Positions 1 to 8,541 are shown, numbered from the stretch's first letter. The stretch: 64,000 bases of DNA from Phycisphaerales bacterium (GCA_020846975.1 JADLCX010000036.1:1-64000); one strand, 5' to 3'. Numbers and translations are program-made. The notes: generated by a model from the sequence alone, not told the origin.

Positions 1-155
1 AAGTGCCGAGTCACCGAGTTGGTCATCCTGACCTCCGCTTGATCCACGGCCTCCGCCGTGTCACCAAGCATCGATCAGCATCACCATCGTTCAGTCATTA
101 TTCGGCAATAATGCGGTTGCCCTGCCGTCGCCCTTGTCTTTGCCCGCACGGTCGC

Positions 156-251
156 TCATGCGACGACCGTTGCGCTCGCCACCTCGCTCCACGGCCCCTT
201 CTCGCCGCGGGTGTTGACCCCGCGGAGCAGGTAGATGGCGGAACGCGACGC
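156..251 (-). other. Short gene remnant, duplicate of a motif in the neighbouring gene
   Basis: The minus frame reads RGVNTRGEKGPWSEV and then stops at 156. The same stretch, nearly identical over about 55 bp (181-235 against 873-927), encodes RWVSTRGEKGPWSEV near residues 26-40 of the adjacent zinc-ribbon membrane protein. No start codon or further homology is visible, so this looks like the leftover end of a paralogous gene. The rest of 1-293 holds only a small hairpin (45-50 pairing with 55-60) and nothing else I can support. Confidence 0.35.
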
Positions 252-293
252 CGCCGCGACGGTACGTCGGTGGATGAAAGAACTGCGGTAGAG

Positions 294-989
294 TCAACTA
301 CCCGCACGCGCGGCATGGGATCGCGTGCCAAGCGACCGCGGTGGACCTTCCCGCGCAAGCCCGCACTCCGGGCATCGCGCATCTGACGACAACCCGGCCA
401 TCGGATACGCGCACGCCGGGCACGCGCCCAGACGCGCCAGGCGTCGCGCCCGCACTTGTCGCCGACAGAGCACCGCCGAGACCGCCCCACACGCGAGCGC
501 CGGAAGCCAGAGGGGAACCGACAGCGACCAGGACCCCGGGTACCGGCCGGACTCGAACCACCACGAGACGTGGACCGGGTGTGAGCGGAAGCTCCACCCC
601 GCATCCGGATTGTCCCCCGGCGCCGTCGCGTCCGCACCGATGACCGCGCGCCCGGAGGCCACACCGCCGTACGTGCCGCTCCGGCCCATCCAGCCCAAGT
701 TGAACCACATGCTGCCCATCCAACCCAGGAGCAGCATCGCGGTGATCGTGGAGATCCCCAGCGCCGTGGCCAGCCCCGCCGTCGATCGCGCGTACATGAC
801 CCCATCGTACGCGATCGGCCGATCGGGCGCTGCGGCTTCGAGGGACGCTTTCGCCGCCACCGTCGCCGTCGTGACCTCGCTCCACGGCCCCTTCTCGCCG
901 CGGGTGCTGACCCAGCGGAGCATGTAGACCACGGTCTTCCCCCCCGCCCCCGTCGTGAAACTCGCGGTGACGCTCGGTTTCGTGGCCAT
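294..989 (-). CDS. Membrane protein with C-terminal zinc ribbon, function unknown
   Basis: A 231-aa protein with two hydrophobic stretches (about residues 71-100 and 156-175). A C-terminal treble-clef-like zinc ribbon follows, CPAC at 190-193 and CPEC at 206-209. This arrangement recalls the CPRCGYDL...CSECG membrane proteins at 58.6-60.7 kb, although here the ribbon is C-terminal. The first 45 residues contain the motif STRGEKGPWSEV, which is duplicated as a remnant at 156-251. The ATG at 989 is the only early start in frame. It lies 57 bp downstream of the thioredoxin-like lipoprotein gene and may be last in that operon. No enzymatic motif is visible. Confidence 0.6.
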   Translation of the reverse strand: MATKPSVTASFTTGAGGKTVVYMLRWVSTRGEKGPWSEVTTATVAAKASLEAAAPDRPIAYDGVMYARSTAGLATALGISTITAMLLLGWMGSMWFNLGWMGRSGTYGGVASGRAVIGADATAPGDNPDAGWSFRSHPVHVSWWFESGRYPGSWSLSVPLWLPALACGAVSAVLCRRQVRARRLARLGACPACAYPMAGLSSDARCPECGLAREGPPRSLGTRSHAARAGS

Positions 990-1046
990 GGTGAGGAACG
1001 CGACGGTCGCGGGGTCGGTCGGCGCGGCTCCAGCCGCGCCGAACGC

Positions 1047-1466
1047 TCATCGCGCGCCCGCCGCCACGCGGAGCCGATCCGCGATCGCGCCCGCTTCGGG
1101 CACACCGCCCGGATACACCCGGCAGCCCATCGCGGCCCCAACCGGGGGCGGCATCCCGAAGAGGTCGCGGCCGTTGACGAGGATCGTGGGCGCGGGCCAG
1201 CCGCGCCGCGTGTCGCCCTCGTCGAGCGCCTCCTGGTTCGTGTCCGCGAAGGACCAGCCCTTCCCCATCAACGCCAGCGCGCCGCGGAGGTTGTGTCGCA
1301 TCGCCGGGGTGTTGGGGCAATCGGGAAACCCGAGCAGCTCGATCGTGGGTTGGGCGCGGGTCATCGGCATCGTCCCGGTCGTCGGCCGCGGTTCGCGCAC
1401 GCACGACGCCGCGCTCAACAGCACGATCACACACCCCGTCATGCGTATGAAGCACCGCGTGCGCAT
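1047..1466 (-). CDS. Thioredoxin-fold lipoprotein
   Basis: A 139-aa predicted lipoprotein with a hydrophobic N-terminus ending in the lipobox LSAASC (Cys22). The mature part starts a thioredoxin-like beta strand, IELLGFPDCPNTPAMRHNL, with one candidate active-site Cys at 50 (CPNT) rather than a CxxC pair. A cis-Pro-like segment, WPAPTILVNGRDLFG, lies at about 90-104. This resembles small thioredoxin-fold proteins often found with alkylmercury-lyase-type genes; a mercury link is not supported here. It starts 3 nt after the stop of the small upstream gene, so the two are probably co-transcribed. Confidence 0.6.
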   Translation of the reverse strand: MRTRCFIRMTGCVIVLLSAASCVREPRPTTGTMPMTRAQPTIELLGFPDCPNTPAMRHNLRGALALMGKGWSFADTNQEALDEGDTRRGWPAPTILVNGRDLFGMPPPVGAAMGCRVYPGGVPEAGAIADRLRVAAGAR

Positions 1467-1469
1467 GGG

Positions 1470-1688
1470 CTACTCCCGGCAACCCGCGGGCTCGACGGTC
1501 TCCTCCGAGAGCACGACGCCGCAGCCGCCGGGGCCCACGATCGAGTCGAGAATCGTCAGCGTCGGCGACTCCGGCGGATCCAGCGTCACGACCTTGAAGC
1601 CCGGGTGCGTGCTATGGAACTCGACCACGGCCGCGAGGTTTCCGGCGGCGAGAAAGGGCGTCACGGCTCGGACGATGCGCTGCTGCAT
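1470..1688 (-). CDS. Small hypothetical protein
   Basis: A 72-aa frame between the VOC gene (9 nt upstream) and the lipoprotein gene (3 nt downstream). The tight spacing is the main argument that it is real. It has no signal peptide or transmembrane segment. The second half is rich in Gly, Val and Glu and has two Cys (GPGGCGVV and AGCRE). I do not recognise it. It could be a small regulator or detoxification partner of the VOC and thioredoxin-like proteins, but that rests only on position. Confidence 0.5.
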   Translation of the reverse strand: MQQRIVRAVTPFLAAGNLAAVVEFHSTHPGFKVVTLDPPESPTLTILDSIVGPGGCGVVLSEETVEPAGCRE

Positions 1689-1697
1689 GGTCAGTGC

Positions 1698-2162
1698 TCA
1701 CGCCGTTCCAAGTTGCCCGATGAGCAGGCAGTAGCCGTCGGGGTCCGCGATGCGGAACTCGCCCGCGGGCATGTAGTCCGGCCGGGTGATCTCGAAGGCG
1801 ACGCTGCGTCCGCCGTTGGGGCCGGCGCAGCCGGTGTACCGCCCGCCGTCGTGGAGCCCACTGGCAAGCAGGTGTGTGCGCAGCGCGGCCACATCCGGCG
1901 CGTACAGATACAGGATGACCGCCTGATCCTCGGGCACGACCGGCCCGCTGGCCGCGGCGAACATGATCCTCGCCTCCCGTTCGCCCATCCCAGCCCAGAA
2001 CGCCCGCCCGGCGTGGTCCCGCAGACAGTCGCCGGTCGCGATCCCCAGAAGTGCGTAGAAACGGACCGAGCGCTCGACATCCGCGACGTGGATCATCGGC
2101 GTGAGCCGGTGCACAGCGAGTTTCTTGGGAGCGGCTCTTCCGGTACTGATCGAGGTGATCAT
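1698..2162 (-). CDS. VOC superfamily (glyoxalase/bleomycin-resistance fold) protein
   Basis: A 154-aa protein with the paired beta-alpha-beta-beta-beta layout of the vicinal-oxygen-chelate fold. The first module begins TPMIHVADVERSVRFYALLG. The second ends in the family hallmark EFRIADPDGYCLLIGQ, with the usual metal-site Glu before the DPDGY turn. The frame stays open 20 codons further upstream, but the ATG at 2162 (MITSIS) is preferred because the extension is low-complexity and charged. Probably a metal-dependent lyase or dioxygenase, or a drug-binding protein; the substrate cannot be told. Confidence 0.8.
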   Translation of the reverse strand: MITSISTGRAAPKKLAVHRLTPMIHVADVERSVRFYALLGIATGDCLRDHAGRAFWAGMGEREARIMFAAASGPVVPEDQAVILYLYAPDVAALRTHLLASGLHDGGRYTGCAGPNGGRSVAFEITRPDYMPAGEFRIADPDGYCLLIGQLGTA

Positions 2163-2258
2163 GCGCCGATCGTATCGCCGGCCCGACGCCAAACCGCCAC
2201 CGTCGCCCCTGACTTGGCGCACACGGTGGCCGGTGCGCCGATCGTCGCGGAGGTCCCC

Positions 2259-3893
2259 TCACCCCATCCGCCCCGCCCCTCGCCCCCGACCCCGCCCAAC
2301 CAGCCCCGCTCCCGCCAGCCCCACCAACACCCCGATCCCCAGCAGGTTCACCGCCGCGGCCGACAACTGCTCGTCCCGCGCGTAGTGCAGCATGTCCAGC
2401 ATCTGCTGCGCCAGGTTCTGCCGGCCCGGCGGCGCGACCATCACCGTCGATTCGATCTCGTGGAACGACAGCGCGCCCGCGCACACCGCCACGCCCACAA
2501 CCACCGCCCAGTCGGGGATCACCCGCGTCGCCCACCACCCGCCCGCCGCTCGCCCCGCATCCATCTCGCGCATCCACCGCTCCTCGCGCGTCTCCTGCCG
2601 CGCCACCCACCACCCCGCCAGCACGCCCACGAACCCGAACCTCGCCACGTGCGTGAACACAACGATCGCCGCGTTCCCGCGCACCCACCCCACGCCGCCC
2701 CACGCCGCCGCGCTCGCCGCGCCCATCAGCACCCCCGGCGCAAGCCCGCAGAACAGCATCGCGCCCAGCGCAAGCCCCGCCGCCCGCCGCGCCCACGCCC
2801 TTCCATCCGACACGCACACCCACGTCCCCACCATCAGCGCCGCCACCGCCGCGCCCACCACCACCCCAACCTCCGCGCTCGCCACCACCCCCGCGCCGCT
2901 CTGCCGCCAGAACCTCGACACCGACACCCAACTCCCCAGGCTCCACGCGAACAACCCCAGCGGCACAACCACCGACACCGCCCACACCAGCACCGTCCCC
3001 ACACCCGCCCACGCGCCCGACCCGCCGCCCTCCGCCACCTCCGCGCCCACCAACCCCGCGCGCATCACCCGCCGCGCGATCACCCACGCCCCAACCGCCG
3101 CCACACCAAGCAGCGGCGCGCTCGCCACCCACACCGCCCGCGCATCGTGCCCCAACTGCATCGCCTTCCACAACTCGATCGCGTACGTCGGAACCTGCGA
3201 CACATGCAGCGGGATCGCCGACCCCGCCACCACCAGCGCAACACACCCCGCCGCGCTCAACAGCCCGCCCCGCAACAACTTCGCCACCTCCCACCACCGC
3301 CCAACCGCGCCCCCCGACTCCAGCCGCAGCGCATCCAGTGTCGCCTGATTCAGCCCCCGCACCGACCCGCTCAGCACCACCGCGGCCAGCGGCCAGCACC
3401 ACATCACCATCCCCGCCGCAGCCACCGCGTGCCCCACCCACACCACGATCTCGGGGGAGAGCACCGCGAGTCTATCCCCCAAATAGGTGTTTGGCCCCCT
3501 CAACAACCCCCACCCTGCATAGGGGAGGTAACTCGGCAACAGCAAGACCCCTCCGACCAGAGCCAGCCACCCGGCGCGCGATGTTCCGCGCGGAACACTT
3601 GGCGAACGTCCAAGCTTCCAAGCCGCAGGCAACCCGCACAAAGTCGCCAAAGCACCGATCACCAGCGCGTAAGCGCAAGTGTTCAAGAGACTTGCGATCG
3701 GAACACCCGCCGACTCCGACGATCCGCGCGGAACGGTCACCAAAGCCACGCGAATCCACGGCACGACCGCGGAAACGATCACCAATACCAGCAAAATCAC
3801 GGCCGCGGCGAGCGTTCCGAAGGACCGGGATTGTGGGTTGTTTGCGGGCATCGGTCGAGAGTCTACCGCCATCGCACGCGAACTCGGTATCAT
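2259..3893 (-). CDS. ABC transporter permease, duplicated two-domain (Fe3+/thiamine type)
   Basis: A 544-aa integral membrane protein of about twelve hydrophobic segments, the size of fused permeases of the FbpB/ThiP class. The first half carries an EAA-like loop (LNQATLDALRLESGG, about 181-195) for contact with the ATPase. The second half has a conserved loop containing FHEIESTVMVAPPG followed by LAQQMLDMLHYARDE. No ATPase or solute-binding protein is encoded next to it, so partners must lie elsewhere. The ATG at 3893 leaves only 9 bp to the divergent peptidase gene. An internal ATG at 3851 (MPANNP) is an alternative that would free room for promoters. Iron as substrate is inferred from family resemblance only. 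Confidence 0.72.
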   Translation of the reverse strand: MIPSSRAMAVDSRPMPANNPQSRSFGTLAAAVILLVLVIVSAVVPWIRVALVTVPRGSSESAGVPIASLLNTCAYALVIGALATLCGLPAAWKLGRSPSVPRGTSRAGWLALVGGVLLLPSYLPYAGWGLLRGPNTYLGDRLAVLSPEIVVWVGHAVAAAGMVMWCWPLAAVVLSGSVRGLNQATLDALRLESGGAVGRWWEVAKLLRGGLLSAAGCVALVVAGSAIPLHVSQVPTYAIELWKAMQLGHDARAVWVASAPLLGVAAVGAWVIARRVMRAGLVGAEVAEGGGSGAWAGVGTVLVWAVSVVVPLGLFAWSLGSWVSVSRFWRQSGAGVVASAEVGVVVGAAVAALMVGTWVCVSDGRAWARRAAGLALGAMLFCGLAPGVLMGAASAAAWGGVGWVRGNAAIVVFTHVARFGFVGVLAGWWVARQETREERWMREMDAGRAAGGWWATRVIPDWAVVVGVAVCAGALSFHEIESTVMVAPPGRQNLAQQMLDMLHYARDEQLSAAAVNLLGIGVLVGLAGAGLVGRGRGRGAGRMG

Positions 3894-3902
3894 CTTGGCT
3901 CA

Positions 3903-5063
3903 ATGCCTCGAGCCAGCACGACCTCCGAGCCTCCGGCCCCCCCGTCCGCGATCTACGCCCAACGCCTGTCTCGGTTGGCCGCGTTGATCGCTCCGACCGG
4001 CTTGCAGGCGCTGTTGGTCACCCAGCCGAAGGATGTCGGCTACCTGACCGGGTTTCTCGGAGGCGACAGTTACCTTCTGGTTCCGGCCGAGAAGGCCGCG
4101 CCGACGCTTGTGAGCGACTTTCGATACATGGAAGAGCTCGCGCCGGTGCAGAACTGCGGTCTGGCGCGGCTGCATATCCGCACACGGTCGATGACCGACG
4201 CGCTGGTCGAGGTGCTTGGTCCGGCCAAAGAGAAGGTCATCTGGGAGCGGGTCGGCGTGCAGGCCGAGCACATGACGATCGCGGAGAAGGCGGCGATCGG
4301 GAGGAAGCTCGGCGCGGGCGGGTCCAGGCGGCTGACCGACACGTTCGGGCTGGTGCCCAGGCTGCGGATCATCAAGGATGCGCACGAGGTGGGGCTGATC
4401 CGCAGGGCGGCGAAGATCCAGGAGCAATCGCTCGCGGCGGTTCTTCCGACGATCAAGGCGGGGCAGACGGAGCTGGAAGTCGCGGCGGCGATCGAGTGCG
4501 AGATGAAGAAGCGCGGCTCGTCGGAGCCGGGGTTCCAGACGATCGTGGCGACGGGCGCGAACTCGAGCCTGCCGCACTATCGCCCGAGCGCGAAGAAGAT
4601 CGGCGCGAACAAGCCGCTCTTGATCGACTGGGGCGCGGTGTTCAAGGGGTACCACTCGGACATGACGCGGACGTTCACGCTGGGCAAGTGGCCGCCGAAG
4701 GTCCGCGAGGTGTACCAGATCGTGCTGGATGCGCAGCGGATGGCCGCGGATGCGCTCGCGCCGGGGAAGACGACGACCGAGATCGACGCGGTGGCGCGGA
4801 AGCACATCGACTCGCACGGGTACGCGGAGTTCTTCGGTCACGGTCTCGGGCACGGGCTGGGGCTGCTCGGGCACGAGGAGCCGCGGCTGACGAACATGCT
4901 GGCTGCGACGCGGCTGGAAGCCGGGATGGTGGTGACGGTGGAGCCGGGGATCTATCTGCCCGGGGTGGGCGGGGTGCGCATCGAGGACGACTACGTGATC
5001 ACCGAGCGAGGCGCGGAGAATCTGTGCTCGATGAGCAAGCGGCTGGAAGACTGCGTTCTGTGA
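3903..5063 (+). CDS. Xaa-Pro aminopeptidase/dipeptidase, M24B family
   Basis: A 386-aa cytoplasmic metallopeptidase that would release N-terminal residues preceding proline. The N-terminal creatinase-like domain (about 15-155) is followed by the pita-bread catalytic domain. Metal ligands are in place: D242 (IDWGA), D253 (HSDMTRTF), H317 (GHGLGHGLGLLGHE), E347 (VEPGIYLPG) and E361 (VRIEDDYV). The ATG at 3903 was chosen because the family N-terminus starts shortly after it; the upstream open frame is Arg/Pro-rich shadow sequence. It is followed 29 bp later by accB, an arrangement I would expect to be co-transcribed. Confidence 0.9.
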   Translation: MPRASTTSEPPAPPSAIYAQRLSRLAALIAPTGLQALLVTQPKDVGYLTGFLGGDSYLLVPAEKAAPTLVSDFRYMEELAPVQNCGLARLHIRTRSMTDALVEVLGPAKEKVIWERVGVQAEHMTIAEKAAIGRKLGAGGSRRLTDTFGLVPRLRIIKDAHEVGLIRRAAKIQEQSLAAVLPTIKAGQTELEVAAAIECEMKKRGSSEPGFQTIVATGANSSLPHYRPSAKKIGANKPLLIDWGAVFKGYHSDMTRTFTLGKWPPKVREVYQIVLDAQRMAADALAPGKTTTEIDAVARKHIDSHGYAEFFGHGLGHGLGLLGHEEPRLTNMLAATRLEAGMVVTVEPGIYLPGVGGVRIEDDYVITERGAENLCSMSKRLEDCVL

Positions 5064-5092
5064 CGTAAGAAACGAGGCACGAGGCAAAAGTC

Positions 5093-5569
5093 ATGATTGA
5101 CATTCGCAAGTTGAAAGAGCTGGTCCGGTTGATGGTGGAGAACGATCTGTCGGAACTGGACCTTCAGGACCAGCAGGAGACGGTGACGATCAAGCGTGGC
5201 GGGCAGGTGGTGGTGGGCGCGCCGATGGTGCACCATGCGCCGGCGGCGATCCCGGCCGCGGCGCCGAGCGCGGCGGGTTCTCGCGAGGAGGCGGAGGGCG
5301 GCGATTCGGGCGGGGCGGACGCGGCGGGGCTGGTGCCGATCACGAGCCCGATGGTGGGCACGGTGTACCTCGCGGCGAACCCCGAGTCGCCGCCGTTCGT
5401 CACGTCGGGCGCGTCGGTGGGTCCGGACACCAACGTGTGCCTGATCGAGGCGATGAAGGTGTTCAGCGAGATCAAGGCGGAGGTGGCGGGGACGATTGAG
5501 CGAGTGCTCGTCACGAACGGTCAAGCCGTTCAGTATGGGCAGAAGCTGTTCCTGGTTCGGCCGAACTGA
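5093..5569 (+). CDS. accB: Biotin carboxyl carrier protein of acetyl-CoA carboxylase
   Basis: A 158-aa BCCP. An N-terminal helix (MIDIRKLKELVRLM) is followed by a short basic strand, an Ala/Pro/Gly-rich flexible linker (about 48-82) and the biotinyl domain (83-157). The biotin attachment lysine is K122 in IEAMKVFSEI, and the protruding thumb loop is present as ANPESPPFVTSGASVG. BCCP carries CO2 between biotin carboxylase (accC, next gene) and carboxyltransferase in the first step of fatty-acid synthesis. The carboxyltransferase genes are not in the window. Confidence 0.95.
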   Translation: MIDIRKLKELVRLMVENDLSELDLQDQQETVTIKRGGQVVVGAPMVHHAPAAIPAAAPSAAGSREEAEGGDSGGADAAGLVPITSPMVGTVYLAANPESPPFVTSGASVGPDTNVCLIEAMKVFSEIKAEVAGTIERVLVTNGQAVQYGQKLFLVRPN

Positions 5570-5579
5570 GAAAGGCCAA

Positions 5580-5699
5580 GAGGAACTCAGAGGAAGCGGA
5601 GAGAGCGGAGGACTCAGAGGATGCGATAAGTGCGAAATCGAATCGGAGTTTCATTGAAACAAGAAGGCATCAAGGCATGGGGCATCGAGGCATCAAGTC
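5580..5699 (+). repeat. Purine-rich short repeats between accB and accC
   Basis: The 130-bp spacer holds two repetitive stretches. At 5580-5620 there are runs such as GAACTCAGAGG, CGGAGAGAGCGGAGG and ACTCAGAGG. At 5666-5699 there is an imperfect tandem of GGCATCRA-like units (GGCATCAA, GGCATGG, GGCATCGA, GGCATCAA) reaching the accC start. The first stretch resembles the GAACACAGAGGCACGGAG repeats flanking the GxxExxY gene at 17.1-17.7 kb. The function is unknown. Confidence 0.6.
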
Positions 5700-7040
5700 A
5701 TGTTTAGTCGGGTTCTAGTTGCCAATCGTGGCGAGATCGCGCTGCGGATCATCCGGGCTTGTCGCGAGCTTGGGATCGAGTCGGTGTGCGTGTATTCGGA
5801 GGCGGATCGGGGCGCGCCGTACCTTGATCTGGCGGATGAGGCGATCTGCATCGGGCCTGGGCCGAGCAAGGAGAGCTACCTCAACATTTCGCGGATCATC
5901 GCGGCCGCGGAGGTGGCGAATGTCGATGCGATCCACCCGGGGTACGGGTTCCTGAGCGAGCGGGCTGAGTTCGCGCAGGTTTGCCGCGATTGCAAGATCG
6001 AGTTCATCGGGCCTTCGCCCGAGGCGATGGCGAAACTCGGCGACAAGGTTGCGTGCAAGAACGCGGCGAAGGAGGCGGGGGTCCCGATCTTTCCCGGCTC
6101 GCCGGGCGCGATCGAGGATGAGGAAGAGGCGTGCGCGATCGCGGTGAAGATCGGGTATCCGGTGATCATCAAGGCCGCGGCGGGCGGGGGCGGGCGCGGG
6201 ATGCGGGTGTGCCACAACGAGATGGCGCTGAGGACGAACCTGCGGAACGCGAGCCAGGAGGCGCTGAACGCGTTCGGCAACGGCGCGGTGTTCATCGAAA
6301 AATTCCTGGAGCACGCGCGGCACGTGGAGGTGCAGTGCCTGGGGGACAAGCACGGGGGCGCGATCCACCTGTTCGAGCGCGACTGCTCGATGCAGAGGCG
6401 GCACCAGAAGGTGATCGAGGAGGCGCCGGGGCCGCACATCGAGGCGAAGAAGCGGGACGCGGTGTGCGAGGCGGCGGCGCGGCTGATCCGCAGCGCGAAC
6501 TACAGCGGCGCGGCGACGGTCGAGTTCCTGATGGACAAGGACCAGAACTTCTACATGCTCGAGGTGAACACGCGGGTGCAGGTGGAGCACCCGGTGACTG
6601 AGCTGATCACGGGCGTGGACATCGTGAAGGAGATGATCCGCGTCTCGGCGGGGGAGAAGCTGAGCCTCAAGCAGGCTGATGTGAAGACGAACGGGCACGC
6701 GATCGAGTGCCGCATCAACGCGGAGGACCCGGACCGCAACTTCATGCCCAGCCCCGGGAAGATCACGCGGTACGAGCCGCCGGGCGGGCCGGGCGTGCGG
6801 CTGGATTCACACGTGGTGACGGGGTACACCGTGCCGACGAACTACGACAGCATGATCGGGAAGCTGCTGGTGCACGCGCCGACGCGGCAAGAAGCGATCA
6901 CGCGGATGGAGCGTGCGCTGCGCGAGTTCAAGGTCGAGCCGATCAAGACGACGATCGGGCTGCACAGGAGGTTGATGGCGGACTCGGGGTTTGTGCAGGG
7001 CGGGGTGGATATTCACTACCTGGAGAGGTTGTTGAAGTAG
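5700..7040 (+). CDS. accC: Biotin carboxylase subunit of acetyl-CoA carboxylase
   Basis: A 446-aa ATP-grasp enzyme that carboxylates biotin on BCCP using ATP and bicarbonate; the length matches the family. Seen in order: the N-terminal pre-ATP-grasp domain (VLVANRGEIALRIIRAC), the glycine-rich ATP loop KAAAGGGGRGMRV (about 158-170), the catalytic core VNTRVQVEHPVTE and the C-terminal barrel. The last 140 bp (6901-7040) are repeated with about 90% identity at 11648-11787. The reading frame here is intact, so this copy is presumed functional. Confidence 0.96.
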   Translation: MFSRVLVANRGEIALRIIRACRELGIESVCVYSEADRGAPYLDLADEAICIGPGPSKESYLNISRIIAAAEVANVDAIHPGYGFLSERAEFAQVCRDCKIEFIGPSPEAMAKLGDKVACKNAAKEAGVPIFPGSPGAIEDEEEACAIAVKIGYPVIIKAAAGGGGRGMRVCHNEMALRTNLRNASQEALNAFGNGAVFIEKFLEHARHVEVQCLGDKHGGAIHLFERDCSMQRRHQKVIEEAPGPHIEAKKRDAVCEAAARLIRSANYSGAATVEFLMDKDQNFYMLEVNTRVQVEHPVTELITGVDIVKEMIRVSAGEKLSLKQADVKTNGHAIECRINAEDPDRNFMPSPGKITRYEPPGGPGVRLDSHVVTGYTVPTNYDSMIGKLLVHAPTRQEAITRMERALREFKVEPIKTTIGLHRRLMADSGFVQGGVDIHYLERLLK

Positions 7041-7058
7041 ACCGCAAGGAAGGTCATC

Positions 7059-7067
7059 GGAAAAGTG
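7059..7067. repeat. Target-site duplication, left
   Basis: GGAAAAGTG immediately outside the left inverted repeat. The same nine bases follow the right inverted repeat at 8542-8550. IS256-family elements typically duplicate 8-9 bp on insertion. Confidence 0.85.
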
Positions 7068-7094
7068 GAGGTATTGTCAAGAGTTGTGGATGAC
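7068..7094 (+). repeat. IS left terminal inverted repeat
   Basis: Begins GAGGTATTGTC and ends GTTGTGGATGAC. Its outer seven bases (GAGGTAT) and inner nine (GTGGATGAC) match the right end exactly; mismatches are in the middle. Confidence 0.85.
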
Positions 7095-7101
7095 CGTCTG
7101 A

Positions 7102-8439
7102 TCACGCGGCGACTTTCTCGGGTGACTTGATCTTTTCTCCGTCGGCGAACACGACACCGGCGAGGACCTCGGGGATCAGCTCGGACCCTCGCAGGCGGCG
7201 CCACTTCCGGCTGGCACTCTCGGCCAGCTTGAACACCATGGTCAGGCAGGCGACGCGGCTGCCGCAGCCCTTGGTCTTCTCGGTCCGCAGCCGCACCGTC
7301 GCGAAGGTGCTCTCGATCGGGTTGGTCGTGCGGATGTGCAGCCAGTGATCCGCCGGGAAGTCGTAGAACGCCAGCAGCGCGTCGCGATCCTTCATCAGGC
7401 ACTCGGCCGCCGCGGCGTACTTGGCCTGGTAGGTTGTCACGAACAGATCGAACGCCTTTTCGGCCGCGGCCTTGGTTGCGGCCATCCAGATCTGGTGCAG
7501 GTGATCCTTGGCCCGGCCGTGCAGGCCCTTGGGCAGCTTGTTGAGCACGTTGGCGGTCTTGTGCACCCAGCACCGCTGCGTGCGTGTGGTCGTGAACACC
7601 TGCGGCAGCGCCTTCCAGAAGCCCAAGGCTCCATCGCCGATGGCCAGCTTCGGATCGATCGTGAGCCCCCGCGACTTCACGTCCAGCAGCAGTTCTTTCC
7701 AGCTCTGCTCGCTCTCTCGGAAGCCGTCGGCGATGGCGATGAGTTCCTTGTCGCCCTCGGCGGTGGCGCCCATGATGACCAGGATGCACTGACGGTCCTG
7801 CTCACCCAGCCGGATGTTGAAGTGGATGCCGTCCACCCAGATGTACACGTAGTTCTTCCCCGTCAGATCTCTCCCGCTCCACGCCGCGTGCTCGGCTTCC
7901 CACGATTCCTTCAGCCGCGTCACCGTCGCGGCGCTGAACCCCGGCGTGTCCGCGCCGATCAGTGCGGCCAGCGCCTCGGAGAAGTCGCCGGTGGACACGC
8001 CCTTGAGATAGAGCCACGGGATCAGGTCTTCCATCGACCGCGCCTTGCGCAGGTACGGCGGCAGGATCGCGCTGCTGAACGCCTCGCGGCCCTCCTCGGG
8101 CGTGCGTCGATCATGCACACGCGGCTGGCGGACCTTCACCGGGCCGATCCCGGTGACGATCTCACGCTCCGGCAGCGAGCCGTTGCGGACGACCTGCCGG
8201 CGGCCTGCCGCGTCGGTGACATGCGCGTGCTCGTCGATCCACGCGGCGACCTCCGCCCGCACCGCCGCGGACAGCAGTTCCGAGGCGCCCTCACGGAGAA
8301 TGTCCGTCAGCACATCCCGCGAGCCGACCCTGCCGATCCGCCCGATCGACCCCGCCACCGGTTCGACACCGGCTCCCCGAACCCCCGTCACAATCGCCAC
8401 CGGCCCCGCCCCTACACCGACCGTGCTATTCTCGTTCAT
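7102..8439 (-). CDS. IS256-family (Mutator-like) transposase
   Basis: A 445-aa DDE transposase. The catalytic triad is visible: D203 in YIWVDGIHF, D269 in AIGDGALGFW and E376 in TTNPIESTFATVR. The family C-x2-H signature RCWVHK lies at 289-294. The length is within the usual 390-450 range, and no frameshift or stop is seen. The ATG at 8439 gives a Gly/Val-rich leader of about 35 residues before the conserved region. The gene runs the full width of the element and its stop lies 8 bp inside the left repeat. Confidence 0.95.
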   Translation of the reverse strand: MNENSTVGVGAGPVAIVTGVRGAGVEPVAGSIGRIGRVGSRDVLTDILREGASELLSAAVRAEVAAWIDEHAHVTDAAGRRQVVRNGSLPEREIVTGIGPVKVRQPRVHDRRTPEEGREAFSSAILPPYLRKARSMEDLIPWLYLKGVSTGDFSEALAALIGADTPGFSAATVTRLKESWEAEHAAWSGRDLTGKNYVYIWVDGIHFNIRLGEQDRQCILVIMGATAEGDKELIAIADGFRESEQSWKELLLDVKSRGLTIDPKLAIGDGALGFWKALPQVFTTTRTQRCWVHKTANVLNKLPKGLHGRAKDHLHQIWMAATKAAAEKAFDLFVTTYQAKYAAAAECLMKDRDALLAFYDFPADHWLHIRTTNPIESTFATVRLRTEKTKGCGSRVACLTMVFKLAESASRKWRRLRGSELIPEVLAGVVFADGEKIKSPEKVAA

Positions 8440-8514
8440 CAGCGCGTACTCCTAGCCTCGTTGGCCGTTCAGGTGTTTCAAACACACCCTGAAAGTACGC
8501 CGCTGTGTCAGTCC

Positions 8515-8541
8515 GTCATCCACGACTTTCGGTTATACCTC
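8515..8541 (-). repeat. IS right terminal inverted repeat
   Basis: Read from the minus strand it begins GAGGTATAACC and ends GTCGTGGATGAC, matching the left end at 21 of 27 positions. Confidence 0.85.

Larger units (their letters stand above)
7068..8541 (-). mobile_element. Complete IS256-family insertion sequence, 1,474 bp
   Basis: One transposase gene lies between imperfect 27-bp terminal inverted repeats (7068-7094 and 8515-8541, 21 of 27 positions matching). Perfect 9-bp target duplications lie outside both ends. The open reading frame is intact, so the copy could still be active. Removing the element and one duplication joins the spacer after accC to the 3' end of the secreted-protein gene at 8566. 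The insertion is therefore intergenic and broke no gene that I can see. Confidence 0.9.

Noticed and set aside
1293-3902. Long open frame extending upstream of the M24 peptidase
   Set aside because: It is Arg/Pro/His-rich and overlaps the ABC permease and VOC genes on the other strand. The peptidase family begins at 3903.
5666-5699. CRISPR-like tandem repeats before accC
   Set aside because: Units are 7-8 bp and adjacent without spacers, and no cas genes occur in the window.
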